This document shows, in pieces, positions 47,599 to 59,830 of a DNA stretch of 64,000 nucleotides. The notes beneath the pieces were generated by a model. It was not told the DNA's origin, searched no databases, and saw nothing but the letters and a program-made list of their open reading frames with translations. The stretch is taken from contig CM054117.1 of NCBI GenBank assembly GCA_028673005.1, positions 52,449,870 to 52,513,869 of the forward strand. The letters run 5' to 3'. Position numbers and translations under genes: made by a program. This DNA is from Tanypteryx hageni (Eukaryota > Arthropoda > Insecta > Odonata > Petaluridae). The first letter of the stretch is position 1. Each line of letters opens with the position of its first letter.

Positions 47599-48763
47599 AT
47601 GAATAAGTTTGTTTTGAAAAGGAAACATACTGAGCTTAGTAATACAGATAGTGCTAAACATTCTCAGTTTGTTAGATCCAATGCAGGAAGTGTCAATGCA
47701 ACTAAACAGGAAGACAATGTATGTATCTGGTACTTCTCTAAGAGACGAGAATAAAAGGAATAAATGCACTTCTAAAACTAAATGTAAGTTTTATGACAAA
47801 TATTACATTCAATTTGAATTTCTTTCAAATCAGTCCACGCCTCCTTTGCCAGTTTGTGTTATTTGTAACCGGACAGGATTGAAAGACAAAATTTCAAGCA
47901 AAAATCTGCAAGGTAGCATAGCATCGTTTGAACCAACTTCAATGAGAGTACTAAAAGCTTCATATGAATTAGCTCTACTTAAAGCAAAGGAAAAGAAGGT
48001 TCACACAGCCACTGAAAATATCATAATTCCCGGGGCAGAAAATATGTTGGGAAGTGAGGCTGTGGCTGCTATCAAATCAATTCCCAAATCAGACGACACT
48101 ATGTCTCAACGTATACAAGAAATGGCAGACGATGTTGTACAGCAAATTACGCATGATATCAAGGCTGTTGAAACGTTTGTTTTGCAGTTAGACGAGTCAA
48201 AGGATGTGTCAAATGATTCTCAGATGATATTTTTTGTACAATACAATGTCAACTCAGGTATTAGGGATGAAGTGTTAGCTCGCCAAGTTGCAGAGGGACG
48301 TACTACTGGAGAAGCACTGTTTGATTTACTGGGTAATTTTATGCAAAACGAATGTGGACTAAAGTGGGAATGCTGTGTCAGTATTTCTACTGATGGTGCT
48401 GCTGCAATTACAGACATAAAAAGTGGCCTATATGTATTCATTCATAAACTTAATCCCAATATTAAATAGGTCCACTGCATCATTCATAAACAGGCATTAG
48501 TGTCAAAAGAAATGAATGCTCCTCTTCATGAAACATTGTGCGATGCAGTGAAAGTCGTTAACTTCATTAAACGTCATTCCATATATTCTCTCCTTTTCCA
48601 AGTTATGTTCGAAGAAGTGGGACCCACTCACACAGCGTTGCTACTTCATACAGAGATAAAAGGTGATTATCTCGTGGACGAATTCAGACTCGTTTTGAAA
48701 AAAGAACTTAGTTACTTCCACAAATTTAATTTTAAACGATCGGTTTCACTACGACGATCGTAG
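47599..48763 (+). pseudogene. ZBED5/SCAND3-like hAT transposase, broken
   Basis: A DNA transposase of the Buster group of hATs. The start is taken as ATG at 47599 (MNKFVLKRKH, a basic leader); this frame ends at about 47752, and the homologous sequence goes on in the next frame, so there is a frameshift near 47740. The BED finger region is decayed but shows FYDKYYIQFEF and PVCVIC. Next come the LKASYELALLKAKEKKVHT segment, then SIPKSDDTMSQRI, the catalytic-core strand with FVLQLDESKDVS (first acidic residue) and CVSISTDGAAAIT (second). A TAG at 48467-48469 replaces the usual Trp codon before VHCIIHKQALVSKEM. The frame then resumes through VKVVNFIKRHS and HTALLLHTEIKGDY and loses similarity near 48730. 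The C-terminal dimerisation part is missing. Length is about 385 codons against roughly 600 in the family. It is dead but fairly young. Confidence 0.88.
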
Positions 48764-48803
48764 TGAAACCGGTAGTAACCGGTAAGTAACTAAGTTATTT
48801 TTT
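48698..48803. repeat. Nested inverted repeats at the transposase break
   Basis: The inner arms cggtttcactacga (48741-48754) and tcgtagtgaaaccg (48758-48771) are perfect complements with a 3-base loop. Outer arms around aacttagttactt (48705-48717) and aagtaactaagtt (48784-48796) pair as well. The structure sits exactly where similarity to the transposase ends. Confidence 0.85.
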
Positions 48804-49336
48804 CATGATAAGTAAATTCCACAGGGTTGAGCCTGACCTCATTATTGATATCAGTCTCGTTTGTTTGAATTAAGACGGGAAGTTGAATGATTCCTTTCAG
48901 AAATGAAATTGGTCAAATACATGAATATTATTGAATGTGGCATCAGTAATGGGACTTTTTGGGATTTTTATGATGAGAACACTTAAAAATTTCATGCTGC
49001 ATTGCTGTTTTATCGTGTTTCATTTTTGCTTATATCTGTAAGTAAACGTAAAAAAAACAATGAAATTCTGTTAACCTTGGTGCCTCTTATAGTCCAAAGT
49101 GTCTTATGGTCCGATAGATATTGTAAATAAATTAATAAATAGTCTTTATAAATTAAAATAGTGACTTTTGAAATAGTGGTTAAAATGTAATATTGTCATT
49201 ATAGTTATGTATTTTGTTATACAAGAAAACCTTGGTCATAAAATTCAAGTAGGAAGAGGGGGTGGGGGTACACGACAATATTGAAAATTAACAAGGGGTA
49301 CATTGCCGAAAAAGGTTGATAACCGCTGCCCTTGAG

Positions 49337-49748
49337 CAAGGGTGGGCATCCTTTTCCGAATGGTGGGTCGCAGTTGTTGCAGTGAATTCTTCGGTATTGG
49401 AAATTGCCAATGCTTCGGCAGACTAGATTAAAGTTATATCAAAAGTTATCTATAGATTTTTAGGCACCATATGAGGAAAAATCAAGTTAAAATTAGGTTT
49501 TTAGGTTTAATATTTACATATTAATAATCAAGATGGAATTCAATCTTAGAAACACCTTAGAGAAAATATAAAAAAGAACATTTTAAATGAGAAATATTTA
49601 CTAAGGGGTCTTAATTTAACGATAGAGATTTAAAAATATTTTGCGAGTTAAAAATAATATTTGGCAGCTAATTAAAACGTGAAAAAGTTTTGAAAACTAT
49701 GAAACACTGGCGGTGGGCCGGATAAAATTAATTACTGGGCACCCGCAG
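49337..49748. mobile_element. hAT MITE abutting the previous element
   Basis: The start CAAGGGTGGGCATCC and the complement of the end (CTGCGGGTGCCCAG) align as inverted ends, followed inside by GGTGGGTCG and GGTGGGCCGG-type blocks. The left flank is the target duplication of the preceding hAT (cccttgag). The right flank gaaggatt does not match it, so the boundaries or history are unclear. Confidence 0.5.
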
Positions 49749-51720
49749 GAAGGATTCTAGGTTCCTTTAATCATTTTAATATAGTCATGACCTTAAAAAA
49801 GGAGATATTTTAGCGAACTCGGGAATTTAATTCCTTAAAAACAAAGCTCCAGTCCATTACGTATGTATATAAAGGTCACAGTTTTTTATTTTGAGCATTA
49901 TATTTCAATTTGTTTTTTACTACTTCATTATCTCGTAGATACAGTTATTATGGCTGTCCCAGCATGACAAACTTTTTCCAGTTGCCTTCCACCCAAGAAA
50001 GATTGGAAAGATTGGCGATCCCTTGCCGTCCGTTAAAAAGTGAAGCGCAGCAAATTTTTTGCCATTATCCATTTCACCCGCTTTCCGAAAAAACGCCTTA
50101 TAAAACTTTCAATAATAATTGATATTTCCTTACATATTTCTATTTTTCTGAAGTCTACGAACGGGAAATTTTGGAACCACCAATACAATTTATCGAGCCT
50201 TAAACATTTCGCGACTAATTGCATCAACTATTTGTTAAGTTGAGCTATCGTAATTTTATCACGAAGGATTTTTTTTCTCTTTTGATACTCGTTATAAAAT
50301 GTTAAAAATAAGCTTTATTGCTTCGTATACTTCTTTATTGAATTTGCGAAGAAAATCATTATTGGGGGTGCCATCACAGCTTCATATAATAGGTCCATCC
50401 TCAAATTTAATACGTGGTAGGTTATAAAATAATATCCTCCTTTTTTCTTAATTTTTGGATAAAACCAAACGTTTATATTTTTTAATTACGAACATTCATT
50501 TTACTGACTCTATCTATTAATCTTTTAAAATACCACAGCGATTCGAAGCTTTCAAATAATCGCATAAAAAGTTCATTAAAATTAACTATCATATTAGTTC
50601 CATATTGTACAGGATGTCCGGAAAGTCTATTAACCCCTAGTTGTTAAGGTTTTATAGAAAAATAAAGCACTTTCTCTTATTTAAAACGGAAATATTTTAG
50701 CCTGAAAAAGCGATAAATAAAAAAAGACATACCAAATCGCAATTTCAGCTTACTACATATACCTATTAAGGGATTTACGGAATTCCCATACCGATTTTCT
50801 TGAACGATATAAATAATGACGACTACTAAATAAACCATAAATATAAAAATAAATATAGCGATATATATGGCAAATATTGCATTTGTTTTTTTCTACTCTA
50901 TCTTAACAACTTGGGAGAAATGGACTTGTGGGACATCATCCTCCACGCAGAAAATTAACATTTTTTATATTAAAATATGTTATCATAAAGTTTTGTGCGA
51001 GTTCTATTCACTTGTTTTTTAAGCGGTAACTTAATATCTTTTTACGCACGCAATAATATACGAGTATATTGATAATATGGAGACGCATTATGAATAAAAC
51101 GGAAAATGTATCCTTTCCTCCGAAAGCATAATACCATTTTATGTTTTAATATCACGGAGAAATGTGGTCATAAGTTGATGCTTTCTAGGAGAGCTTGTAC
51201 TAAAATAAGTTATGTTAAAATGGTATAAAACCGCCTTGAATAAATACCACAATTCGAAATACTCGTATTACTTTCGTTACATTGAATATTATTTTGCCAT
51301 TAACACTTTTTTTAATTTTCATAATAGTGAATTTTATACCACTGCAGAACTTGTGTTTGATCTCAGCATTCCAGGATTAATTTGATGGAAGTCTTATATA
51401 TATCAATATTAATTAATATTTACTATCATGTCCATTGGAACTACTCTCGCAATTAATTTGTAGTTAGAATTTAACAAGTAGTAGTAGCAGAGGAAAGACG
51501 ATTTAGTAACCGAGAATTTTTTCAGGTTGAAGGAATATATAGTCTGAAAGTAGGAGAGATAAGACAAGGCCTGCGAGAAAAAAATGCTTTCGCTTCGATA
51601 AATTAGCTAATCACAATGCTATGTATTTTGTCGTAAAAAATTAAGTAGTGACATTAATTTTACCATTAAAACTTTACGTTACGTAACACGCACATAATTT
51701 TTCAACAAAAATAACTAATT
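49749..51720. other. No recognised gene
   Basis: AT-rich DNA. At 50613 the string acaggatgtccggaaagtct resembles the end of repeat families that start ACAGGGTGTCC, but no partner was found. Opposed short frames at 49910-50243 have no motifs. Confidence 0.4.
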
Positions 51721-52065
51721 ACGCCCTCTCTCTCTCTCCCTCCTTCCCCCTCCACTTCCCTTATTCCCTTTTCCCACCTCACTCTTCCTTCTTCTCTCTC
51801 TCTCTCTGCCTTTCTATCTCCCTCCATCTCTACCTCTCTCCACTTCCTTTCCCTCTCCCTTCCTTCCTCTCCCTCCATCTCCCTCGTCCTCCCTCTCTCT
51901 GCCTCTCTTTTCTCCCACCCCTTTCTCCTCTCTCCTTCCCTCCGCGCCCCTCTCCCTTTTCTCTTTCCCCTATCCTTTTCTATTTCTATACTTCCCTTCC
52001 TATCTATCTACCTTCCAGCCTTTCTCTCTCTCCTTGCACACATCTCCTTCCTCTTTCTCTACAGC
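51721..52065. repeat. Pyrimidine-rich low-complexity tract
   Basis: The plus strand is almost entirely C and T (CTCTCTCCCTCC and similar). Confidence 0.9.
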
Positions 52066-52560
52066 TATATAGTCGTTTAGACAAGCAAAAAAATACGTAC
52101 TAAATGCCAGTCCCATTAGGATTACGTAATTTCACACAATAATCCAACCGTGAGGGTTGCCGTGACGACGAATGATTTTTCCTTCAAAAAATGTGAAATG
52201 TTTGCATTACAAAAGAATTGGTGGACCGATTCGACGCGCATTCAAAAATCGACGATAAGAAAAATTGTCATTTTTTTAAGCGTGCTTTGGTTCGAGCCCC
52301 GAGTTTGTGCAATGATTATCAGTAAATTTGAAATTCTAACGAAAAAGGCTTGTACGCTACGTTTCAACGCTTCCGTATGTTATGTAATGACAACACTGTA
52401 ATTTTCCACTGTAAGTTATAATTTCACGACCGAGGCTTCGACGCTCAGCGTCATCATCATGATGTATTTTCATTTCATATTATGGAATTATTCCACAAGA
52501 TTACGCCATCAGCAGTTGAGATCTTCCTATGTTATTCAAATCGAGAGAAGAAACGCTATT
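52066..52560. other. No recognised feature
   Basis: An 83-residue frame at 52150-52401 has no motif. Confidence 0.4.
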
Positions 52561-52645
52561 AGAATCTAACCCATGACGTTACTGTAGTCTTTGAACAGTC
52601 TAAAATTTAAAAGGGGCAAGTAAGTATATCCCGAAAGTATTATTC
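52561..52645 (-). repeat. Dispersed SINE-like repeat, copy 2
   Basis: Shares aacccatgac, a ctaaaatttaaaag run and tatatcccgaaag with 7375-7445. The B-box-like part is more decayed here. Confidence 0.45.
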
Positions 52646-53495
52646 AAACTGTTATTACCGTTCTCGGCTCAACATTTTTTAAAATGTTCATGACACACGT
52701 AGATTTTAAGCAAATAATACAATAGAAGAATTAATGCAATTAAATTGCCGTATTTTATTATTTGAAAATGAAGGAAATGAAGAATTACAATTATAAAGCA
52801 TTACCAGGATTTCCATTCACCTTACTACTACTACTATGGAAGCTCTCTCTTTTCCTCTCCAAAAATAGGGCAAAATTAATTTAAATGAAAAGCATAACTT
52901 TCACTTTTCGTAACGAACAAAATGGCAATCAAAGAACAATTATATAGCGACGGTTATTGCTGACACGCGGTTTTTTTTCTCCTCTCTAATACCCAATTGC
53001 TTGACCGAAACAATGTCATCCAATTATTCCCTAACAACGCCCTCTCTGATCCGGTTCGAGCTTTACCACTCCCAAGCATCCGGTGACCGCATAAAACACA
53101 AACATGCACGCGCTTTGGACGAACCAAAATACCACAGATTCAGCACAGAGAAGGCTGCCGAAAAGGGAAGGATTCCACGTTCAGCATTTCCGATTACCTA
53201 CCTTTTTACGTGACTTTTTCATTCATCGTTGATTTCCCTTTTGTTTTTTCACCCACGCTCACCTTTCTTTTTTATCATTATAGTCTTTTACTTGAAAAAA
53301 TAACTTATGTATTCACTTTGATCCACTCGTATTTCATTTTCACTGTGAAATTGGAAAAGGTTCAATGGGAAGTAGTAAAATTCGTAGTAAGACGATTTGG
53401 AAGATAGGATTGTGTAACCAAATATTAAAAGGAATCTCTAGAATGGGAATCGCTTGGAAATGAGAAGAATGTTAACAGGTTTACATCGCGGTTAT
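52646..53495. other. No recognised gene
   Basis: Two short plus-strand frames (53001-53213 and 53210-53407) overlap by four bases. They have no motifs and are probably chance. Confidence 0.4.
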
Positions 53496-53963
53496 TCAGG
53501 TAAATCGACCTAGAAAGATCGATGCCATAGATTTTACGGGAAAGGCTATCAATCCCTTCTGTGCCAAGTTTTTTGTAACGAGGTCAATAAAACCCGGTAT
53601 TTTTGTTTCTTCATTTGATAACCTGTATGTGAATGTATTCAGGCAAATAATGAAAGATCCGCACGAGTTAACTCGGAAAAATAACTTTTTAAACGTGCTG
53701 GGTCCCAGAGCTATCTTGCGCAAGTCGATGGAGGGGTTAAGTCCAAATTCAATGGTAAAAACGATGAAGTGTATCGAATAAGTTCTAAATAACAGACAAA
53801 ATGTGCGACATTTCCTCTTTAATATAAGCGCGAAGTTATGGAAAAAAGTATCTAAAGGATTATATCCTCCATTTTCAAGAAGTGGAGTTTTACAAAAGGT
53901 CTCCAAGATCTTTATTATGAAATATACTAGTATAAATATTAAAATTCTTTCCTTATAAGACAT
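53496..53963 (-). other. Unassigned 155-residue open frame
   Basis: This is the longest frame outside low-complexity and transposon sequence. It starts with ATG and has a hydrophobic N-terminus (ILIFILVYFIIKIL) that could be a membrane segment or signal anchor, followed by a mixed, Phe-rich body with four cysteines. I do not recognise it. In DNA this AT-rich a frame of this length is uncommon but not rare enough, and the Phe/Ile-rich composition is what AT-rich DNA gives. No splice sites or repeats support it. Confidence 0.2.
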
Positions 53964-54246
53964 TTGATCGTAGGACCATCTGTAGGAATTTTAGTTTAAA
54001 ATGTTATACAGTCTATACAGCTATTTTTTGTCCACTGAAAAGTTGATACTGGTAAAAAGAGCTTTCTGTCGTACGTTTGATTAAAGTAAGTTAAAATGTC
54101 TTGAATCATTCCTTCTATAGTGAATTTGTTATTTGCTGTGAGAGCTTTCTATTTGAAGATGTTTCATGAATTTGAATTATATGACTTGAAAAAATGGTTT
54201 TTAATATTCATCAGGCAAAAAGCATTTTGTATTACTGAAAAGGAAA

Positions 54247-54320
54247 GAAATAAAAATTGCTTTTAAAAAGTCAACATTTTGAGCTCTAAAAGTTGACTTT
54301 TTAAAAGCAATTTTTATTTC
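54247..54320. repeat. Perfect 29-bp inverted repeat (hairpin)
   Basis: Arms 54247-54275 and 54292-54320 are exact complements (gaaataaaaattgc ... aaaagtcaac) with a 16-base spacer containing GAGCTC. It could be a tiny MITE or a recent fold-back event. Confidence 0.95.
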
Positions 54321-55680
54321 AAAAAAGCTTAGCTATTTTATTTCATTATTGCCTTATAAGGTAATTATGAAATCAAATATCTAAGACACATAAATCATTC
54401 ATAAATATGAATTTTTAATAAACCGCCTTCCAAAAGTTACACAGCTAGTTATTGCCTTGTAGCGAAATGTACCTACAGTCATTACTAATGTAAGCCATAA
54501 CACTTTTAGAAAATGACCTACAGAGTTTAAGTAGGCTTTTTGCCACGAATGTAGAATTTCTGAATAATTAGCGTGATTCTTCAATTTCTGGTTTTATTTT
54601 TGCCCGTAAGTGCGTTCAAAAAGTTGGTGCATAAATTATTTTATTAGCTTTTATTTTATTTTTTCTATCTTTGCCACGAAACCAACTGGATTTCCTTATA
54701 ACTCTTTCATTAAATAACAACGATCATATTTCCGAAACACGCATACACACTGGATTATCTCATGTAATTTATCGCAATATTTCCCTAAAATGTCTTGAAT
54801 TTTAGGTTTCGGACTTTATCGGAAATGCAATCACTTCATTACTTGTAACCTATCAGGCAACCGTTTTTAAAAGCATGCATTGCTTTCTTAGGCTAAACTT
54901 GATTTTCATTTCAAGTATATTTATAAGGAGATTATATGTTTTTTCTTGGAAAAGCAACTTCCACTCTCGGTCCATTTGCCAAAGCGTGACGGGAGAATTA
55001 TATAGATTATATAGACGCGCACGTACCCTTTCCGCAAAACCGCGAATCTAATCGAACGATTAGATCCTCTTGGTCTTGCTATCTCCTCTCCTTTTATCCC
55101 CTTTTCTCTCCCTTCCTCGGAGATCAAGAGATCCCCGCTCATTTCCTCAGCAACGAAAGCCGACCGCGATGGGACGGTTGGGCTCTTCCTCTGCCTCGCC
55201 CTTCGACTTACTCCGGTTTTGCCGGGTTTGTGAACTTGATAAATTAGCGGGTCGGAGTAAAACCTCGACCCAGAACTGGTCCCTTGCTTGCTCACGCCCT
55301 TGATTGGTCCATTAAATCTTTCCATATAAAAAATATATTAATTGTTACTCACTGGAGCAAAACCGACAGCCTAATGAAAAGTACGGCGCTCGGCGTATAA
55401 TGGTTATCTATGAGCGACCAGGCATCTTCAAAAAAATAGAAAAGTGTTTGCTTAATTTGACCTCTTTTTATCTTACTTTAATTTTTGAACATCCCCTCAT
55501 TATTCATTGAAGTTGGCGTGTGTTTCTTTTAATCGTATATTTTTTCTTTAGTTATTCGTGAAGTTTCTAATTTACTTTCCGAAACATACTGAATACCATA
55601 TTGAAAAAAGACGATCTTTGTATCGGCCGCATCTTTCGAGATTCCGTTTCCCAAATCCAGTGAGTTGATTTCACTACTCT
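54321..55680. other. No recognised gene
   Basis: A 134-residue minus-strand frame (54921-55325) partly overlaps a 77-residue plus frame. The region 55020-55300 is less AT-rich and carries CG dinucleotides. No motif was identified, and neither frame is called. Confidence 0.35.
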
Positions 55681-55700
55681 TTCTCTCTCTCTCTCTCTCT
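55681..55700. repeat. (CT)n microsatellite
   Basis: About ten CT repeats next to the left target duplication of the hAT at 55705. Confidence 0.95.
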
Positions 55701-56208
55701 AAAGTATCAATCTCAAACTCGCGGTCTTCGTGGTACATTTCTGCGGCCCGCGAAGTAAGCTAGTTTACACTAGGCGGCCAAAACGGAAATGTACTTCTTA
55801 TGAAATATTTCACGAAAATCTAAGACATTTAAGAAGTATGTTAAATCATCACTTTTAAAATCTACGCAAAATATTGCTCATTACGTTTTGTAAAGATTCT
55901 GCACAAGTGGGTACTAAGTATTTTCTTCCCGCTGCCAGTGTGTTTCTTGCGTGTCAAATGAACCTAATCCTGCACGCCGAATCCAGAATTTTTGCAATGA
56001 ATGGGTTTAATGTCACATCAAAGGGTTGTGACGATTTCTTCGCTGTGGAAGGAGAGAATGAATGCCCAAAGAATATGAAACGGTGTGAGGACTGCGAAAG
56101 TATGCGGCCCGCGGACATAGTACGGTGCCCTAATGCGGCTTTTGGGTTCGTTGGAGGGCTTTCATGAGGTCCGCGCACCGATGTGAGTTTGAGACCCTTG
56201 CTCTAAAG
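55697..56208. mobile_element. hAT MITE with perfect target duplication
   Basis: The element spans 55705-56200. The ends are TATCAATCTCAAACTCGCGG and the complement of CAAGGGTCTCAAACTCACAT, with GCGGCCCGCG blocks inside. It is flanked by identical ctctaaag copies (55697-55704 and 56201-56208). The 97-residue frame inside (55874-56167) has no hAT motif and overlaps the terminal blocks, so it is not called. Confidence 0.9.
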
Positions 56209-58097
56209 CAATATGAAAGAGTGATACGCTCGTAATGTGTTCAACAAGGACTAAAAGCACACGAGTGTGTAAAAAAGGCGACAAACCGCGTTGCTGGTTT
56301 AATAATTTTTAGTATATTTTGTCAAGTCTAACCAGATCTGTCACATTTTTTTATTCGGTTATACCGCAAAAAACTCTTCAGTAAATGGCGAAATTGTTGT
56401 TCAGCAAGTTTCCCAGGTTGATCCTTGTCATTCCTCTCTCCTTGCCCTCAAACGCACATTAATTCCTTTGCCAAGTAAAGCTCCTTATTTGTCTAGCTTT
56501 AAAGTACATTATAAGTATTTGAATAAGAAAACAAATGTTAAATCCGATGCTTTTTGTTATTATTTAATCGTAGGAAAAATATTTGTTGTTTGATTTTCTC
56601 ATGGAAATCAATTGCGATTACGAGACGGCAAACGGGTGATTAGTATAATTCATTGTAATCTATGGATAGTTTTTAATAATACTCTGAGAATTATCATATT
56701 TTATGTAATTTAATCTATCCATTCTGCGTGCGCACATACGCACACGTATGACTAAATGAAAGAACATATTTTTAGAGTTATTTTTAACTATTTAATGAAA
56801 ATTGATAAATCGTCTTGGCATAACAAGCAGTCATATCAATAATGGGATTTCAAACACTGGCATAAATCGAAGTATTAAATATTATTAATAAGCCTTGGTT
56901 ATTTTGACCGATATACAGCCATCACCGACCATAAAAAGAATCTAAGAGACTTCCTAGCGCGGAAAAATAATGGGAAGCAGGATTTCCGGTATCAAACGAA
57001 ACCAAAGCGAAAGGAAACGCTTCGTTACACTACTTTATCCCCATAATGGAACGCATAACAACCCAACCTACAGAACAGTCCGTCGGAAATGAACAGTGTC
57101 ACTGATCTTTATTAACAATAAATAGTGCATTCCACGCTCTTTTCAATGATTGCCGAATCTATAGCTTTTCTTATAAGTTATAGTTAATATGAATAATTCT
57201 TAATGGTTGGTGAGTGACTTTTGTCTGTAGAGTTGATATGCATTTACCAGCTGGTAAGTTTTCTTTGCCGTGAGCTATATGTGTGTGTGTGCGCGTGTAG
57301 TTTTGCCAGTTTATATATCGTTTCAAATGTAATGATATATAAACTACTCACGCTATAAATACAGTTATATAGCTATATGTACTTTTTGAAATTTCAGCTT
57401 GCTCAATTGTCACTATTTGTTATAAAACTAGATGCATACAGTAGGCTAATTAGTATACACCGCTATTTAAAAAGTGCGTAGATCTGTGATGTCATCATGA
57501 TTGCATAATATGATTTGGCTTGAATGTGAGGTTGTATTTGCATCGTTCTCATCGGAAGGACGTACCGCGTTTCGTTTGCGCAGAAGATAGCCTTGAGGAC
57601 ATTTCAAACGTTAACCGATTTATTTGCATGACATACAGGATAAGAGATCAAGGTTTTGTGTCACTGCTTTTGCCAACATTAGCGTCGTTTAAGCGCAGAC
57701 GTAACAACCGCAATCATTTGGATCAAAACGTACTTAGTCATCACTAATCATTTCAAAAAATGAAGTATTAAACTTTCCTTATGGCTTTATTCCAGGAACT
57801 GATCTAAGTACATGCATTGCTTTTCCCCTAGCCATTAATCAAATATTACATTGACAGGTGTTACCTCAAATTATTCATCAGATCTGGATGGGATCGGAAA
57901 TTAATTGGATGGAAGAAGTTCAGGAAAGAAATGAAGGTTGGAGAAACAGTCGACGTCACTTACTGACCGTTATCCAGCTGACTTCATAACAGTAAAAAAT
58001 GTATTAATGAATATGGAGAAAAATGAAATTCACCCGAGAGCTTTTATTGAAGATCTCCTATGCCAAATGGCATAAATATAAATCAAGTTTATGATAT
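56209..58097. other. No recognised gene
   Basis: AT-rich DNA with a short (GT)n run at 57281-57297. A 75-residue frame at 57520-57747 has no motif. Confidence 0.45.
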
Positions 58098-58178
58098 GGA
58101 AGATGCGGACGAGTAGGTGGATAGGCAGACAGGTCCTCCCCTTTATGCGTGTACTGTGTGCAAAGAAAATACGAAAAA
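58098..58178 (+). repeat. Decayed copy of the hairpin-ended repeat
   Basis: gatgcggacgagtaggtgg and ggtcctcccctttatgcgt correspond in order to the end of the 43.4-kb repeat (gcggacggacggacgg, cctctcctatatgcgtt). The hairpin itself is degraded. Confidence 0.5.
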
Positions 58179-58812
58179 CATGAGGTCGATAATGTAACTT
58201 ATTATATATTCACTGCTGATTATTTATATAATATTCACCGATATCACAGTTGTTCTGGCGTTATATACTTGAAGTTTACAGTACTATCTGAGCAAATGTC
58301 AACGAAAATTAATGCTCTCACAATCAGATAACTTACCAATTAATACAAAATAAAAAATCTAATATGCCTAGCACGTAACTTTCTCCATATAGAGTAATGA
58401 ATATGATTGCAATAAAAATTATCGGTAATTAAACTCGTGAATAACTTTTAAACACTGAATACTTTCCACAATGAAAAATACTTTAAATCACTTATCATAT
58501 TGAATGAAAAATAAGTGGACAAAATTGTTGTTATCTGTTGCTATGGATAACAAAATATCGATGCGCGATTAAAATTATCGTTTGCAGCACTGGGATCATC
58601 AATATATGCAAGAAAATTTGTTTACAAAATATGAAGTTAGGTGGCATTGGGATAATTTAGATTGCAATTAAAATTACCCTTGGCAGCATAGACATCGCTA
58701 TCAACAATTAGAAATTTTTATCGTGTCAACTGAAACTAGCGTAGCGACGTATTTAACATAAATTCAGACAGCTAATCAAAATATCTCTTAATCAATCGTT
58801 TTACGAAATAAT

Positions 58813-59000
58813 GTTTCAAATATAGCTTGTAGAAAATTATATTTTCTACAGCTTTGGCAATAAAAAACATTTACACGGATGAAATCCTAACAGAGATATT
58901 AAGTAAACGGAAAAAATGGATTTCCGTTGAAATTACAAATTCAAGATTTTTCACGAAACAAAACTTTCTCCTAGACTGCGTATGAAGAAAATAAAAGAAC
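58813..59000 (+). repeat. LINE-like 3' end repeat, copy 2
   Basis: Matches the start (ttgtagaaaattatattttc) and the end (ttccgttgaaatt, then a gatttttcacgaaaca string and gaagaaaataaaag) of 45450-45820, with the middle missing. Confidence 0.5.
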
Positions 59001-59152
59001 AAAAATAACATAGTTGTTAATAAATATAAATGCATAACATAAATATATGATAAATATTGTCTCTAATTTTGATCCATTAATAGAAATATCCATCAAGACT
59101 TCACGAAACTCGTTATAAAGCTTGTGAATGTGTGTCACGTTATCCTAATTTT

Positions 59153-59360
59153 TATGCGTTCTTTGCAAGAAATGAACGCATATAGGGGAGGTCGTTTCCG
59201 TCCGTCTGTCCGCATGTTTAAACTTGGAAACCGCTAGACGTATTTCAATGAAATTTGATATTTGGGATCTTTACTAAAATTTATTGACCGATTCCAATTT
59301 TGGTTAAATTCGAACCATGATAACAACCACTTTACTTGAAGACCTACATGTATTTTACAA
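59153..59360 (-). repeat. Hairpin-ended repeat, inverted copy
   Basis: In reverse complement this is the end of the 42.6-43.4 kb array. The hairpin at 59153-59182 (TATGCGTTC ... GAACGCATA) is followed by aggggaggtcgtttccgtcc, a gtctgtccgcat string and one unit with ccgattccaattttgg and gacctacatgta. Only one unit remains. Confidence 0.75.
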
Positions 59361-59508
59361 CGTATTTTGCATTTCGTCAATTACTCATCAAAGAGAATAA
59401 AAGTTCAATGAAATAATTAAACACATTTTTTGTCAAATAATTTTTTCCGTAAAACGTAAGGTTTACGATAAATTTAAAGAAAAGAAAATTAACGTATTTA
59501 AGTAATTA

Positions 59509-59830
59509 CGGTTGACCCTCACGTAACGCGGTAGTTACGTTCCTGAAGCGACCGCGTTGGGAGAAAACTCGCTGCGTGAATTTGATGACTTATGGAAAAA
59601 ATAGGGTTATGTTCCCAGAGTTTGGGAAATAATGTGTGTACTTTTTTACTTAAAAATTGTAAGAAGATAATATTAAAAAGATAAAACAATTTAAAAACTT
59701 TAATTTAAATCAATTCCCTACCTAACATTTTGGCAGCACCAAGCCTTATGACGTTGATGGTTGGCGGAATTAATATGTAATGCCTCTCTGCATTGCTGTA
59801 GTCCGCATAGATTTATAAAGCTAACGATAT
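59509..59830. mobile_element. Tigger/pogo-type terminus
   Basis: After a TA dinucleotide (59507-59508) the sequence CGGTTGACCCTCACGTAACG begins. It resembles the CAGTTGACCCTNGAANAAC-type end of Tigger elements and is followed by a gcgaccgcgttgggagaaaa block. The partner end was not found within a short distance. It may be the far end of the Tigger whose transposase lies at 62.8-64 kb on the minus strand, separated by later hAT insertions; that link is inferred. Confidence 0.5.

Larger units (their letters stand above)
47195..49336 (+). mobile_element. 2.1-kb hAT with transposase remnant
   Basis: The element spans 47203-49328. The start is CAGCAGTTCTGTGAC and the end is the complement of CAGCGGTTATCAACC. 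The flanks ccctagag (47195-47202) and cccttgag (49329-49336) match at 7 of 8. It contains the best preserved hAT transposase of the window (47599-48730), a cruciform where that gene breaks off, and a noncoding AT-rich 3' part. Confidence 0.8.

Noticed and set aside
50613..50640. ACAGGATGTCCGGAAAGT-type repeat end
   Set aside because: Resembles the start of known repeat families, but there is no partner end or coding sequence nearby.
55874..56167. 97-residue cysteine-containing frame
   Set aside because: It lies inside a hAT MITE and runs into its terminal block; no hAT domain, and the opposite strand is open too.
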